Numbered from the stretch's first letter, positions 38,441-60,800 are shown. The stretch is 64,000 nt of DNA from Chrysoperla carnea (GCF_905475395.1 NC_058337.1:83880368-83944367); one strand, 5' to 3'. The notes: generated from the sequence alone by a model not told the origin. Program-made: numbers and translations.

Positions 38441-38447
38441 TTTTATA
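38441..38447 (-). promoter_or_regulatory. Possible TATA box of the Ser/Arg-rich gene
   Basis: TATAAAA on the minus strand, 56-62 nt before the start codon at 38385. A start site about 30 nt downstream would leave a 5' leader of roughly 25 nt. No strong initiator motif accompanies it, and such heptamers are common in AT-rich DNA. Confidence 0.3.
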
Positions 38448-39433
38448 AAAATATTCGAATCTTTAATTACAGTTTTGGTTTTTTATGAAAAAAACAAATT
38501 TGTTTTTGAACATTTGTAAATTATGGTTTATTTCGTGTAATTTGAACATAAAATTTTTTTTTTACCGAGATATTACCCACTCTTCTTGTAAACTTGGCAC
38601 AGCATAAAAATGTTAAATTTTTTTCTAATATTATCTAAGTTCTGGTATTCTTTTCGAGTTATTTAACGATAAAGACATTTTTTGTATTTTTCGAAATTTT
38701 TTTTTTTTTCATTTTAATTGCAATATTTCTAAAAATATTTATCCGAAACTGCTAGAACTTTCTGAGCCTGTTGCCAGTACCTTAGTAAAGTTCATGAAGG
38801 GCCTATATGCTTCATGGTAAAGTTAATTAGAAAGCGGTTACTAATTTTCGCTTGGTAAATTCATCAGTTTTTGTACTGAATAAAACATAAAAAGAGAGGT
38901 CCGATAAATTTTGTTTTCATCATAACTCCGTCAATTTTTATGCAAATGACTTGAAAATTTTCTCATTATAAAGGTTTTTTATATACTTTTTTCAAAACAC
39001 GTCAAATTTTTTTATTATTTGACGTTAAATACTCTGAATTTCAATCGCCAATAACTCGGAAAGTATTGACTTTTCGAAATATGTTTCAATGACACTTTTT
39101 GCAATTAGAATTCATTCCTATATCTATTCCTGTTGTCATTTTCAGCAAAAACTTTTCTACCTCCGAGAAGGGCTGGCTCCCATCCCCTGGGCAGAATCGC
39201 ACAAATTTTTGTTTTCAACTTCTTTAAGTACGCTTTAAAGAATGCAGTCGAACAGTTTTTATAAAGATTCAGTGACTATCCATGGATTCCGAGGTATAAA
39301 TCTAACGGTTCTCCACTAATATCTTCATATCTCTATGTTATTATGTAAGTATTTAAATAGTTCAGTTTAATTGAAAAGAATGCCTACCTGTGAGTGTTTT
39401 TGTCTTGTTGTTTAAGAAATTGTAAAATTATGT
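38448..39433. other. Intergenic DNA, no gene seen
   Basis: No coding exon recognised. A slightly GC-richer patch, AAGGGCTGGCTCCCATCCCC near 39165-39185, has no convincing open frame and may be transposon debris. Confidence 0.45.
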
Positions 39434-39998
39434 AAAACAAGTGAAAACAAACAATTGACTGAGTTAATTGTTGAAATACCATGTATAGACCGTATTGATT
39501 ACTCTATCATATTAGATATACATATATATGTCACACATATATAACAGATATTCCCATATAATACATACTATAAAATTTGTGCCCTCACGAGTAAATAGTG
39601 ACTTTTACGAAAAAATGTTTCAAACAAAAGTTATTTATTTTTTGATAAGGAACATTTTTTACATTTTAACTTTTCTTCTATCTCTAACGGTTTACAAGAT
39701 GGATCCTACGGACCCAAGACCCAATTGACCTATGTTGCTCATTTACGAACTCGACCTCACTTTTTACGTCCTGAGTGCGCTGTAATAATAATTTTAGCTT
39801 GATATCTTTTTTCGTTTTTGAGTTATCAAGTTGACAGACGGGCGGACGGACAACCGAAAATGGACTAATTAGAAGATTCTATGAACACCTATACCAAAAT
39901 TTTTTTTCTTAGCATCAATATTTTTAAGCGTTACAAACTTGGGACTAAACTTAATATACTATGTATATTTCATATAGGTATACATGGTATAAAAATAA
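39434..39998 (-). repeat. Dispersed repeat RF1, copy 7
   Basis: Near-full-length reverse copy: AAACAAGTGAAAACAAACAA, GAAATACCATGTATAGACCG, TATAACAGATATTCCCATAT, TCTATCTCTAACGGTTTACA, a GACAGACGGGCGGACGGACA block, GCGTTACAAACTTGGGACTA and a terminal TACATGGTATAAAAA. The plus-strand 66-codon frame inside it has no independent support. Confidence 0.85.
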
Positions 39999-40618
39999 CA
40001 AATTTTATTCCTCGCATTATACAATATCTATTATAAATACAAAATTTTGGCATAAGTTAAAAAAATCTATTGAATTCCATAAATTCGCCACATTTATTTT
40101 GTGTAATTTAACTATTTTAATTATTAAAAATAGCATTAACATTGAAACTCAAGCATATGTAGGATATTTAAACAATTACCATAGCTAGTTGTTATCGTCC
40201 CTGCTAATAAATCTTTGGCTTTAAGGACCAGACACAAACTTTCTAACTAAATTATTGCATTGATCAATTTTAATAAAATTTATTTTATTCAGTTTTGTTT
40301 AGGTATAATAAATTCTTATTTTTATTTCTAAATTTTATGTTTAAAGAACAGTAAAATCGTAAATATTTTTCTAAATATTTTCGTTTTGTTTTCAGATAAA
40401 TGCACACAAATAATTGGCCTATTAATTTTTTAAACCTGGGTAGTTTTCACTTGAAAAAGGAAAATAAAACTTGAGGCACTTTTAAAAGTCGAAAGCTTAC
40501 AATTATCGATAGCCCTAAACTTTTAACGAATATAATTTTGACAATATCCATAGTGGCGCGCAGGTTTTCAAAATGAAATCCATTGACTTTTCCAGTTTAA
40601 TAATTGAAAACTTGCTTT
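39999..40618. other. AT-rich intergenic DNA, no gene seen
   Basis: No coding exon or structured repeat was recognised here; it separates RF1 copy 7 from the nested transposon. Confidence 0.45.
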
Positions 40619-42418
40619 CCCTGGTGGAAAAAATATTTGAAAAAAGAATAAGTCTTAATAAGTCTTAGGAAACTCTGAAAAAGTCTTAGAAACTTTCAGT
40701 GGCGGATTTAGAGATTTGCCGCCCGTAGGCTATTCAATTTTTGCCGCCTCTAAATTTTGATATCTTAGTTCACAATCATATCAATTATCTAACAATAAAA
40801 TTGCAACTTTATGATTTGTGCTCCATTATCCTCATTACATCAACTTTTACCGTATGGTTAGTATCATCGAAAACTATGGTACCGTGTTAGATCCTTGATT
40901 ATTTTACAGCAAAGAATTATCAAAAAACAATATTTTATGCAAAAAATATCTCAAACATGTACCAATTTTAAAGTAAGTTAAGGTATGTGTTAAAACTATA
41001 CAATACTTACGTAATAGGAATAAAGCTTACACAAAAAATCTAGATTTGGCGAACGTTGATAAATATTTATTATTACACTTACAGTTACAAAACAACACAA
41101 TAAATATATCCTTTCTTAATTATTTGTTAGTATTATAATTCAAGTCAAATTATAAAAGCATTACAATACTGTTTTGCGACACTTTGAATTCGCAAAATCA
41201 TTTATTATATCGTCGTACGAAATCTTGTTTATTAGCTCTGACTCTATGCACAAGAGAGCTAAAGCGTTTAGCTTTTCTTGACTTAAAGTCGATCGGAGGT
41301 CGACTCTTGCCTAAAAATCTAAATCCGATGTTTTCTCACATTAAACCGTGTCTAACAAATACGATGTACATGTATATTATTTAAAAAAGCAACTTATCAA
41401 AAAGAAAAATAATCGCTGAGCTCATAAAAATTATTTGTATTTACTAAAAAAAAGTTGGCTTTGTGAAAAAGTTAACAAATGTAAACATTCAATTTAAATA
41501 ATTCGTGTACGACATAAGCCCTTAAGGCATGATCATTTGGATTTTCCAAACTTTTTCTTACTACAAATAAAATAATTAACTGATAAAATGTATCCATTTT
41601 CTAATCCGCAAATTGTCTAACTTCATATTTAGTAGAGGCAATTTTTTATTGACATGTTGCAATCGTTCAAATATCAGTTATTCGATTGATTTAAACAAAA
41701 AGACTATACTTATTCTGAATCTCTTTAAAGATATCGAACTAGTTTTTTATTTAATAAAAATTAGTCAGTATTTTTTTTACGCATAAAGAAATAACTTTCT
41801 GGAATAGAATTTGACAATTTGCAAACTTGCTGCAGCAATCATGATTAGACCATCGATATTTGTATCAAGATTGAATTGTGTAAGGAGATCTCATAATTAT
41901 TAGGTACAAGGAGAAAAAAAAAATTATAGTAATTATCAGTGAAGAAAATATGTAAAAATAACTAAATTTCGACTATAATATGGAATCGCTATTGCGATAT
42001 TCTAAAAATTCATGATCATTACATTATAATCAAAAGCGTTTAGCAATTGTTTATGCAGAGATTTTGAGATATTTATTATTTAGCACTGTATATAGGACTA
42101 TATTTCGGTTTTTGTTGAATATTTTAATTCCTCTATAATTTTTGAAATTCGTATTTTGTGTGTGTATTATAATTTTTTCTAAATTTTGTCAATCGAAATA
42201 AAAAATTTATGAACTAAATTTGCCGCCCCTTAAAATTTGCCGCCCTAGGCTCCAGCCTACTCAGCCTGCTGGTAAATCCGCAACTGGAAACTTTAAAAAA
42301 GTATTAAGAACTCTGAATAACTCTGAATTAGACTAGTCCGAAAACGTTGAGAAATTCAAAGTTCCTAAGACTTTTTCAGAATTTCTTACTCTTTCTTCAA
42401 CAATTTTTTCCACCAGGG
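40619..42418. mobile_element. Older foldback element split by a hAT insertion
   Basis: CCCTGGTGGAAAAAATATTT begins at 40619 and the complement AATTTTTTCCACCAGGG ends at 42418. Both inner sides also match in inverted order (AGTCTTAGGAAACTCTGAAA on the left against a complement near 42300-42370). Removing the inserted hAT element and one duplicate leaves about 200 bp with long inverted termini, a MITE-like foldback. No convincing target duplication was seen at its outer ends. Confidence 0.65.
40697..42286. mobile_element. Non-autonomous hAT transposon (1,590 bp)
   Basis: The element starts CAGTGGCGGATTT and ends AAATCCGCAACTG; as terminal inverted repeats these agree at 12 of 13 positions. It is flanked by a perfect 8-bp target duplication GAAACTTT (40689-40696 and 42287-42294). 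Terminal CAG and 8-bp duplications define the hAT superfamily. Subterminal GCCGCC motifs occur at both ends in inverted orientation. The interior has no transposase: the best frame is 66 codons (41184-41384) with no RW, ERSFS or zinc-finger motif. It would need transposase in trans, and the intact termini and target duplication argue for a fairly recent insertion. Confidence 0.9.
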
Positions 42419-42469
42419 TTATCAATTTATTAATAAGAAATTTTCAAGTAATACAATATTTTGAAAAGC

Positions 42470-42720
42470 TTCTGACCACTTTTGACTTGAGTAACGGCAA
42501 TTGGATACCTACACCGATTTTTAAGACGATCGGACGGAAAGTATATTTGCGATACACTTATCGTGAGTGTACTTAACAAAGTATCATTCTTGTGAACTTG
42601 TGCTTTTTCGATTACCCCCATAGGGTGGGACAGAAATACCCTACATCTAAGAAGTACTTTAGAAGTACCGGACATTACATTCTATTTATTTTACATTTAA
42701 GAAACAATTAAGGAAAATTC
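42470..42720. repeat. Dispersed repeat RF2, copy 2
   Basis: Shares with 20960-21145 the ordered landmarks GAGTGTACTTAACAAAGTAT, TTCTTGTGAACTTGTGCTTT, TGGGACAGAAATACCCTAC and CGGACATTACATTCTATTTA. The minus-strand 81-codon frame at 42430-42675 is the counterpart of the one in the other copy and both look degenerate. Confidence 0.6.
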
Positions 42721-42754
42721 TCAGTATTTTTTGATTTATGACATGTTTTACCTA

Positions 42755-43130
42755 ACCTCATCGTTTTCGACTATTTAAGAACTCGTTATTGAGAAAAATA
42801 AAGATTATTTTGTGATTCTGGTCAAAAATTTGATTTAAAAACCATACAACTCCAAAATAAAAAGTCATATAGTTTTCACATCAAATTTTTGACCAGAACC
42901 ACAATTAAATAATCTTTATTTTCGTAAATAACGAATTTTCGATAAAAATTTGAACTTTATTTTTTCTAAACGCTTATATATCGGAAACGATGAGGTCCAA
43001 AATATAAAACCAAATAGCTTTCAAATTAAATTTTTTACCGAAACCACAAGATAATCTTTATTTTCTTCAATAACGAGTTTTCGCGAAAATGCGTTTTTTT
43101 TTAAATGCTTACCTATCTTTGTCTCGTAAA
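42755..43130. repeat. Foldback part of RF2
   Basis: CTCGTTATTGAGAAAAATAA ... TTCTGGTCAAAAATTTGAT (about 42783-42838) recurs in inverted orientation at about 42886-42942, and a second inverted copy follows near 43020-43090. The motif CATCGTTTTCGA at 42759 and its complement GGAAACGATGAG near 42983 frame the first hairpin. No coding content. Confidence 0.65.
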
Positions 43131-44677
43131 ACGGTTAGGCTAGGTAAAAACTGTTAGGAGTCAAAAAATGCTGGTAATTATCTATTTTATATATATTATT
43201 ACTCTAGCAAGTTTTTTTCTGTCTTACCCTCATCTTCCTTATTCCTTTATCAAATTCTATGATTTACCCCTCATTTTCAAGCTTCTTTTTTATTTATTTA
43301 TGTCTTTTTTATTTATTTATTTGATTATGTCTAGGTTTGACGAAAAATATACCCACGGTCAAAAAATGTACCTCTTAAGAAAAAACATGCTTTTTACAGA
43401 TGCTCTCTTACTCTAGACATACAATTAGTATTTTTAATACATGTTCTCCTAATATTAATTTAAGAACTTTTGATTTTTTTTCACCACTTTTCCACGAAAT
43501 TTGTTGTTTTGTGTGATGTTTTTAGCCACGGGTACAGGGTAGCACGAGTTGCGGTAATACGGGCGCGGAATTCCGCTGTATTAAATAATACATTGTTAGA
43601 TGGCTATAATTGTTTCAAGGGAGAGTTTTAAGGGATCAATAGATACTGTAACCTTATTTTAAATATCAAACCGCTATAATACATTTTACATTGAGAACAC
43701 TTCTCGTGTGGCATTAACATAAGCAAACTTCAAAAAAATCTATATACATGATGTAATTGAAAAAATTAAAACTATTTTCAACTTTCTCCGATTTAATTAG
43801 CATACATCCTTTTCAACACAGTTTATTTACTGGCTATATTAATGTACCTGAAATAAAAAATAATTGTCGTAACAGGCAGAAAATAATTCAAATTATATTT
43901 TTTTAAATCAACTTGTATTTTTATTAAGCATATTAAATTGTACAGAAGTTCCGTTACAATAACATACCCCTCTAATAATAAAAATTCTATAACGAAATTC
44001 GTTTTTTTTATATAGAAAAATACAAAGTATTTTGTTTTGCTTTTAAATTCACTTTTTTCAATTCTATATAAATTTTTTTTTTGACTTAAGAGTTATCTCA
44101 AATATATTAAAAAAATAATTAAAAACAATTCTAACAATAAATCATCACAGTGTCGACTTATTTCGAGTTCTCATTTTCATTAAAAACAAATTTATTTTCA
44201 TTGTTTCCATTCAATTATTATTTACGTTCAAAATCTATAAGTAAACTGATAGGTAGATCATGCTTCAACGACCACTCAATAAGGGCACTCAATTCATAAA
44301 ATCTCTCATTCAATTCATTCAAAATTGGAATAAGTCATAAAATTAAGTAATTGCTGTTAAGATTAATACCACTAACATAACAAATTTATTTGAGCGATAG
44401 ATAAATTCTGAACGTAAAGTCTCAACAAGTTTCAAGAAGTTAATATGGAGTTGTAATTAATACACCGTTATTTCCTTTTATATATTTTAACTTCATAAAT
44501 AATCAAAGATCTTTTTTCATTTTTTAAAAATCGGAACATCGAAAATTTTTGTTAAGCCAACACTCACATTCATACAATAAATTTTTATAAAACATATTAA
44601 TTACTCTACTTGTATTATAATTAAGATTTAATTAATTAATTTAAACTAAAAGAAAAGACACCCTCCAAATCTTATAT
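43131..44677. other. Intergenic DNA containing the RPB1 3' flank
   Basis: No coding exon. The RPB1 3' untranslated region should lie at its right end. On the minus strand, AATAAA-type hexamers occur near 44385 and 44190, any of which could be the polyadenylation signal; the sequence alone does not decide. The plus-strand 82-codon frame at 43168-43416 is hydrophobic and low in complexity. Confidence 0.5.
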
Positions 44678-54174
<9,497 letters not shown>

Positions 54175-56058
54175 TTTGGCAGCTATATTGTGTAGAAACC
54201 ATAAACACAAACTATTTATATTTATACATCGCTGGATGTTATTCTCTATGATTAGTGATTTTCCTTTAAAAACACTTCACACTTGTAAAATTCGTACTTG
54301 GCACGTGATTTTCTTGCAAAGAAAATATGAAAAATTGGAGATAATGGTGCAATTGATACATTCATTAATTTTAATTTATAAATATGTAGAAAAATGTTTC
54401 GAATTCATTCCATAATTTTATTTCTTTAATAAAGGAGTGGTAACATAAAATTAATTAAAAAATCTTGTCTATTAACAGCTATTCATGTCGAAAGCATAGT
54501 TAAAATTTTTTTTAACAATTGGGGATTAAAAAAAACTGTCATTGAAAATAAAATCAAACTCGTTCCATAAACTCTGAAAATTACAAACAATATCTTCTGG
54601 AATAAATTTTACCCACAAAGGTCATTTTCAATACTTGAGTACTTTATTAAATTTTATATATAGACTTTGAATAAGTTCCAAAATTTATTTATAATATTAA
54701 ATTATAGTTGATAATTTTTACGACTTTGGAAAATATTTAATGCATTTAAAATTTTAAATATTTACTTATGGCACTACTATTCCTATCTTTTACTTACTTA
54801 CCTAATTCAATATTTGCAAATTCTATTTTGACCTACTTACCATCACACCTGACCTAAATACCAATTTTTCACAATTTTAAGTGATGAATAGACCTCTTCG
54901 AAATATAAAAATGAAGTTAATGTGAAAATAGGATTATAAAAACAGTTCGATCCACATAGAACCGTCGAGAAGTGTTAATTAAACGAATAGAGTACTTCTA
55001 ACTTTAAAATATAATTGAAGAGAGATACGAAGGATATAAAAAATTTATCCATCAATAGCTTTTACCTCACGCTTCATTTCAAAATCTATTAGGTTTGGCC
55101 GATATTTGGAAATTTGGTTGACTAAAGAAAGCTCACGATTTACGAATCTTTGTCATTTTGATATTTAATAAAAAATTTATTTTAGATTAAATTTCCCAAA
55201 ATTGTAACTAAACCTTAAATATACTCTGTCGCAGTACATTATTCAGATGTAAATTCATTACATTATACTACGATACCATTTTAGATAGTAGCAATAAATA
55301 GAATCCGAATTCAAGTTGCTACAGATACACTCACTATCGAAACAGTTTTTTGAAGGATAAGAAATAAAATTTCCAATTTACTTTGCAGTTGGAAATTTTA
55401 TTTCTTATCCTAATTATGGAGTTCCACAAAGTAAAGCTCTCTACAATTAATTAGTTTTTTTGAAGATTGATGCATTTTTTATCGAATGTATATAATGTGG
55501 TTGAAAATCTTACAAGTAAAATCTATTTTTGTCTAAAGTAAATTTAAAAAAATGAACGAATTAATTTGATGATCCTTTATTTGAATAATATAAGAAATAA
55601 TAACAATCAGCACTATCAAGTACTAACCATTAATCAATCAATCAATATTTCTAGAAAATAAATTATATAAATCGATATAAAAAAGACGGAAAATTTGTTT
55701 TTATTCAGAAACTAAAAAAAAAATAATATCCAAAATATTTTAACATATTCTTTAAAAAAACTTATTTAATTTGGAACATAATCAAATCTGAATTATTATA
55801 AATTAACATTTTTTATGTTTTAACAACAAGATTATTCTAAATCTGTTTTATGTTATAGAAATCATTTCGAATGTTCGTATTATCGATTTCGAGAAAAATC
55901 TTGTATATAAAGCATAAATTGATATAAAATTCTGAATAGTTCTATGTATAATATTACTATAATACATATTTATACAGACAGATATCGAATAATCTAGAAG
56001 CTACATCGAAATGTAAATTTGACAAAAAATATTTAAATAATTGATGTGATAATGGATA
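54175..56058. other. Intergenic DNA between eIF1A and RPB1
   Basis: Contains the RPB1 promoter and 5' leader next to 54174 and the eIF1A 3' untranslated region next to 56059. No coding exon found. The 86-codon plus-strand frame at 54155-54415 overlaps RPB1 exon 1 in antisense and has no motif. On the minus strand an AATAAA lies near 55697-55702, about 360 bp past the eIF1A stop, one possible polyadenylation signal. A hairpin at 55355-55410 is listed separately. Confidence 0.55.
55355..55410. repeat. Perfect 22-bp-arm hairpin
   Basis: GGATAAGAAATAAAATTTCC plus AA at 55355-55376 is the exact reverse complement of 55389-55410, separated by a 12-bp loop. It lies between the eIF1A 3' end and the RPB1 start. 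It could be a minimal foldback element or a transcribed stem-loop. Confidence 0.8.
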
Positions 56059-56505
56059 TCAGATACCATCAACTGGATCGGCTTCATCAGCTGAACTAAT
56101 ATCATCACCGAATTCAATATCTTCATCTAAACCATCTTCGACGAAGGTGACTGTGTCATTGATACGTACAGTTTCAGGGAATTCACCATAAGTTTTCAAA
56201 TTACGTGCCTCATCTGGTGTATATTTTAATATAACATCCGCCTTTGCATCTTGATAATCACGTAATCCAATCAAAATAATATCACCTTGATTGATCCACA
56301 CTTTTTTTCGTAATTTTCCACGAATATGACATAACCTTTTGATACCATCAAAACACATGGCCTCTAATCGACCATTTCCTAACATTTTTGTTACTTGTGC
56401 ATACTCTTGTCCATCTTCTTTGAATACCAATTCACGTTTTTCCGTTTCATTTTCATTCTTACCCCTTCTACGATTTTTACCTCCTTTTCCTTTATTTTTA
56501 GGCAT
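56059..56505 (-). CDS. eIF1A: Translation initiation factor eIF1A
   Basis: A 148-residue intact single-exon frame. eIF1A binds the 40S ribosomal A site and, with eIF1, promotes scanning and start-codon recognition in the cytoplasm. The N-terminal basic tail [20 protein letters not shown] is the family signature. An OB fold spans about residues 25-110 ([53 protein letters not shown]), and the acidic C-terminal tail ends DEADPVDGI. Length is close to the usual 143-148. The C-terminal wording is insect-like. The start is fixed by the conserved [10 protein letters not shown]. It is intronless but shows no poly-A tract or frame decay that would mark a retrocopy. It lies head to head with CSE1L and upstream of RPB1 on the same strand. 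Confidence 0.98.
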   Translation of the reverse strand: MPKNKGKGGKNRRRGKNENETEKRELVFKEDGQEYAQVTKMLGNGRLEAMCFDGIKRLCHIRGKLRKKVWINQGDIILIGLRDYQDAKADVILKYTPDEARNLKTYGEFPETVRINDTVTFVEDGLDEDIEFGDDISSADEADPVDGI

Positions 56506-57858
56506 ATTGTTTTAACTTAATACAATTTTGGTATCGTCAAAAATATTTTTGTCACTTTGTTAACTTTTATATGTTTACAAACATAAGTTATTACACTTTG
56601 ATCTAAAAATTTCTTTTTAAGGTTTTTTTTTTTACATTACCAATGCCACAGAAAAGCTGTGACAAGGCTGACGATGCCAATTTAGATTTTAATAGGAATA
56701 TTTTATTCTGGTTATTTTACCAGCATATTGATTGATGGTGCAATTTTCCCTACACCGGATGTGCGTAATTACATTTTATTTTCCTTTTTATTTTAAGCAC
56801 TAAATTCAAATTTTTAAATTTTTTACTAATTTGATATTTGTTGCTAATTTAGCATATATTCAAATATTTTTGGTTTAGAGTAATTGTTTCAATAATAAAA
56901 TAAATAATAATATAAAAATTAAACCTAAAAAATAACTTTTTAAATATTTAAACATAAAAAATTTTACTAAATATAAATATCATAGACATAGAGAAATGAA
57001 ATATGTACAGATGAGGGTAAAAAAATCGTCAAAATTCGTCAATAAATAGAATAAGGATTACATTTTAGAAGATGAGTTTACTGTTTGACTTTTCGTAAAC
57101 TTTACAGATTTTCCTTGTGGCGGAATATCGACGGTATGAAAATGTCAACATGAAACTGCGTCAACTTCCTCGTCTACAGAAATGTCTCAGACAAAAAATT
57201 TACCATGTTTAATTATTTATAAAGATATTATTTATTATAATATGGAAAAAATTACTCTAAAGCGAAGAACATAATTTGTCAAAATCACTCGCACTTTTGT
57301 GAAATTTTTTTGCCTCTATTATTTAGGATTATTTTCTTAATTACGGAAGAAGTTTATGGGTTGTTAAAAATTTCATTATCAGCAGCAAATTCTCTAAACA
57401 TTCTTCCATCAATCACAAGATTAATGGAAGATTAGGGAAGATTGCACAAATTTGTGCAACCTCGGATCATTAAACGTGAAAATTTAATTAAATTTATAAT
57501 ACATTTTTACGAAAATTATGTTAAGAAAAATAAAAATAGCTGATAAGTAAATCGAAAGGTAGATTTTTCTAAACTTAAGAAGAATGATACAAGCTCGCTA
57601 ATTGATAAAAAAGAAATAAAAAACAAAATAATACATATTATAATTTGTTTAAAAAATTTCAAAATTGGGCATTGAAATTTGAGTTTGCGTATTTGAAATT
57701 ATTTGGTAGAAAACTGCTTTAGAGCGCGCTTCTTGCAATCGCTTAAAAATAACCGATTCGACTTGTTTGTGATTGTACATAGGTTATTTTTTGTATAATA
57801 TTTTTTAACGAATTTAAATTATTTTTATAAGAAATTTTTAGTGTTTTACTGAGAAAAA
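56506..57858. promoter_or_regulatory. Head-to-head intergenic region, eIF1A and CSE1L
   Basis: The 1,353 bp between the two divergent start codons must hold both promoters and 5' leaders. No coding exon was seen. It is AT-rich, and I could not identify a convincing TATA box, initiator or DRE-type element at a defined distance from either ATG. Confidence 0.5.
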
Positions 57859-60800
57859 ATGGATTTAACAGATGAAAATTTAACAATTCTTGCAAATTAT
57901 TTACAGCAAACTTTAAGCCCAGACATAAATGTCAGAAGACCGGGTAAGTTTTTTAAGTGACTTAAAATAAGTTGTTTTTCATATTAAATTTTAAACACAT
58001 TTTTTTTGTAGCGGAAAAATTTTTAGAAGGAGTTGAAGTGAATCAAAATTATCCAATTTTGTTATTGAATTTAGTTGATAAGGTTGAAGTTGATATGACT
58101 ATACGAATAGCTGGTTCTATTGCATTTAAAAATTATGTTAAGAGAAATTGGGAAATTGTAAGAAAATTTAGAGTTCGATTTTTTACTTCCATGACTAATT
58201 TTATGAATTTATTTCTCTAGACGGATGATCAACCAAATAGGATTCATGAATCAGATCGAACGGCTGTTAAACAATTTATTGTGGAACTCATGTTAAGGTC
58301 TCCAGAAGGAATTCAGAAACAGCTCAGTGATGCAATTAGTATTATTGGTGAGCTTTTCTGGGAAAAGTCATTGTCTGTAACCCTATATTTATTTACTATT
58401 GTTTAATATTTTTAGGTAAATTTGATTTTCCAAATAAGTGGCCAGAATTGATCGGGCAAATGGTTGAAAAATTTGCAACAGGAGATTTCCATATGATAAA
58501 TGGTGTATTGGTCACGGCACATTCATTATTTAAAAAATATCGTCATATGTTTAAGTCAAATGAACTTTGGACGGAAATTAAACTTGTTTTGGATAAAATG
58601 GCAAAACCTCTTACCGATTTATTATTGGCTACAATGGAATTAGCAACAATTCACGCGGAGAATGTACAAGCGTTAAAAGTTATTTACAGTTCATTAGTTT
58701 TGGTTTGTAAAGTATTTAACAGTTTAAATTTTCAAGATTTACCAGAATTCTTTGAAGATAATATGGCAATTTGGATGGAAAATTTCCATAAATTATTAAC
58801 CGTACAAGTTAAATGTCTAGAATCACCGGTAAATATTATTTACGAGTACATTTATTATCGGAGTGTCTATTGCCACTCGCCACGAACATACGTGCCTATA
58901 GTTTATGTAACTAATGTATTACATATATCGTCGAATTTCAGGCGTGAATATCCCTGAATGTACAGTTAGAGTCACGGATTGAGAATTTTCTCTCGTGTGA
59001 TCTCGCCATGTCATCCACGGGTGGGCCATGCCTTTAATGGGATTGATTTAAAGGCACATATCCGTAGCGGGTGGCAATAGCAGCACTCGTTAATTATATT
59101 TCATGCTTAGACCAACAGTGAAATTTTTCAACTTTTAATCTTTTTTTATAGGACGATGAAGAGCCTGGATTAATTGAACAGTTAAGGTCTCAAGTCTGTG
59201 ATAATGTTACATTATATGCATCAAAATACGATGAAGAATTTCAACCATTTTTACCACAGTTTGTCACTGATGTTTGGGAACTTTTGTATACAACTGGTCC
59301 TCAACCAAAATATGATATGGTAAGAAAATTCGGTTAATTTTGTTTTTAAGAATCAAGTGCACAAAAAGTTGAGACAAAGTCAAATTTTTGCTAAACATCA
59401 ATAATGCTTAATGCATTGAAAAAAGTTACACTCAGAAAAAATATATAGAATTCAAACAAAATTTCGAATAAAGACAATTAATTGAGCTTTAACGCTAATT
59501 TTTCAAATTAAAAAAATATATCAATTTTTTGAAAATATAAAGGCATTTAAATTTTTTTTTGATTCGCTATATTTAAAACAAATAAATAAAAAAAAATTTG
59601 ATTTTTTTACAATATCTTTAAATTTATACATCCAACATCACTTTTAATCAAAAAAACGTGTTTTTGGATCCGAATGAACTTTATACGAAGCACAGAAAAA
59701 TAAATTTTGTCAATTTTTTTCGTATTTTTTAAAGAAACATTTTAAAGATTATCAGAAATGATCAGAATTTTGGCCATTATCAGAAAATTTTGAAAGAACG
59801 GTCTTTTGAAATTAAGATTACTTGTCAACTTATTTTACATATGTTTCACTTTTATTTTCCGTAGCTGGTATCAAATGCGTTACTTTTCTTATCTACTGTT
59901 GCCGATCGAAATCATTACAAAAATCTTTTTGAAGCACCAGGAGTTCTAAACAGCATTTGCGAAAAAGTTATTATTCCAAATATGGAATTTAGAAGTAAGT
60001 TGAACAACTTAAATTTCTTACCACTTTATTGGATTATTACAAACTCTTTTGTATTTTAGCAACTGATGAAGAACTTTTCGAAGACAACCCAGAAGAATAT
60101 ATTCGTAGAGATATTGAAGGAAGTGATGTTGATACAAGACGTCGAGCAGCCTGTGATTTAGTTAATTCATTAAAAAATAACTTTGAAGCACAAATTATGG
60201 AAATATTTGGACAATATATTCAAGTAAGAATTCATTAAAATTTTCAGATAAAATAATTTGGATCTCAATTATTATTTTTTGTTATAGATAATGTTAGCAA
60301 AATATGCAGAAAATCCAAAACAAAATTGGCGAAGTAAAGATGCAGCATTATATTTGGTAACTTCATTAGCATCACATGGTCAAACTCAACGACATGGTGT
60401 TACGAAAATCAGTCAATTGGTTTCAATTCCACAATTTGGAGAACAACATATTATCCCTGAATTAATTAGTCCTAATGGTAATTTGATATATGTCCGATTA
60501 TTTCAATCCCTGCTCCTTCGTTACTCACACTCTTTCGAATTCTTTAATATTGTTAATAAGGTCGATTGTACTTATTGTTAGATAAGAGGAGATCCAGATT
60601 GGATCTGGATATTTTTATAACTTTTTTCGACATTTAGCGCCGGGAGAGTACAATTCATGTCTAAATGTTACTTAAGAATAGATCTAAAAAGCTTGAAAAA
60701 TGATTGTACGATTTGTTCTGATCGTTTGGCACTTTTATCTTTGAAGAGATTGAGAATAAAATAATTTTTATTTCTATGTATGAAAATACTCCCTTGTATA

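Noticed and set aside
43168-43416. Hydrophobic 82-codon frame suggesting a small membrane protein
   Set aside because: Phe/Leu/Tyr-rich composition follows from T-rich DNA; no homology pattern, promoter or splice context.
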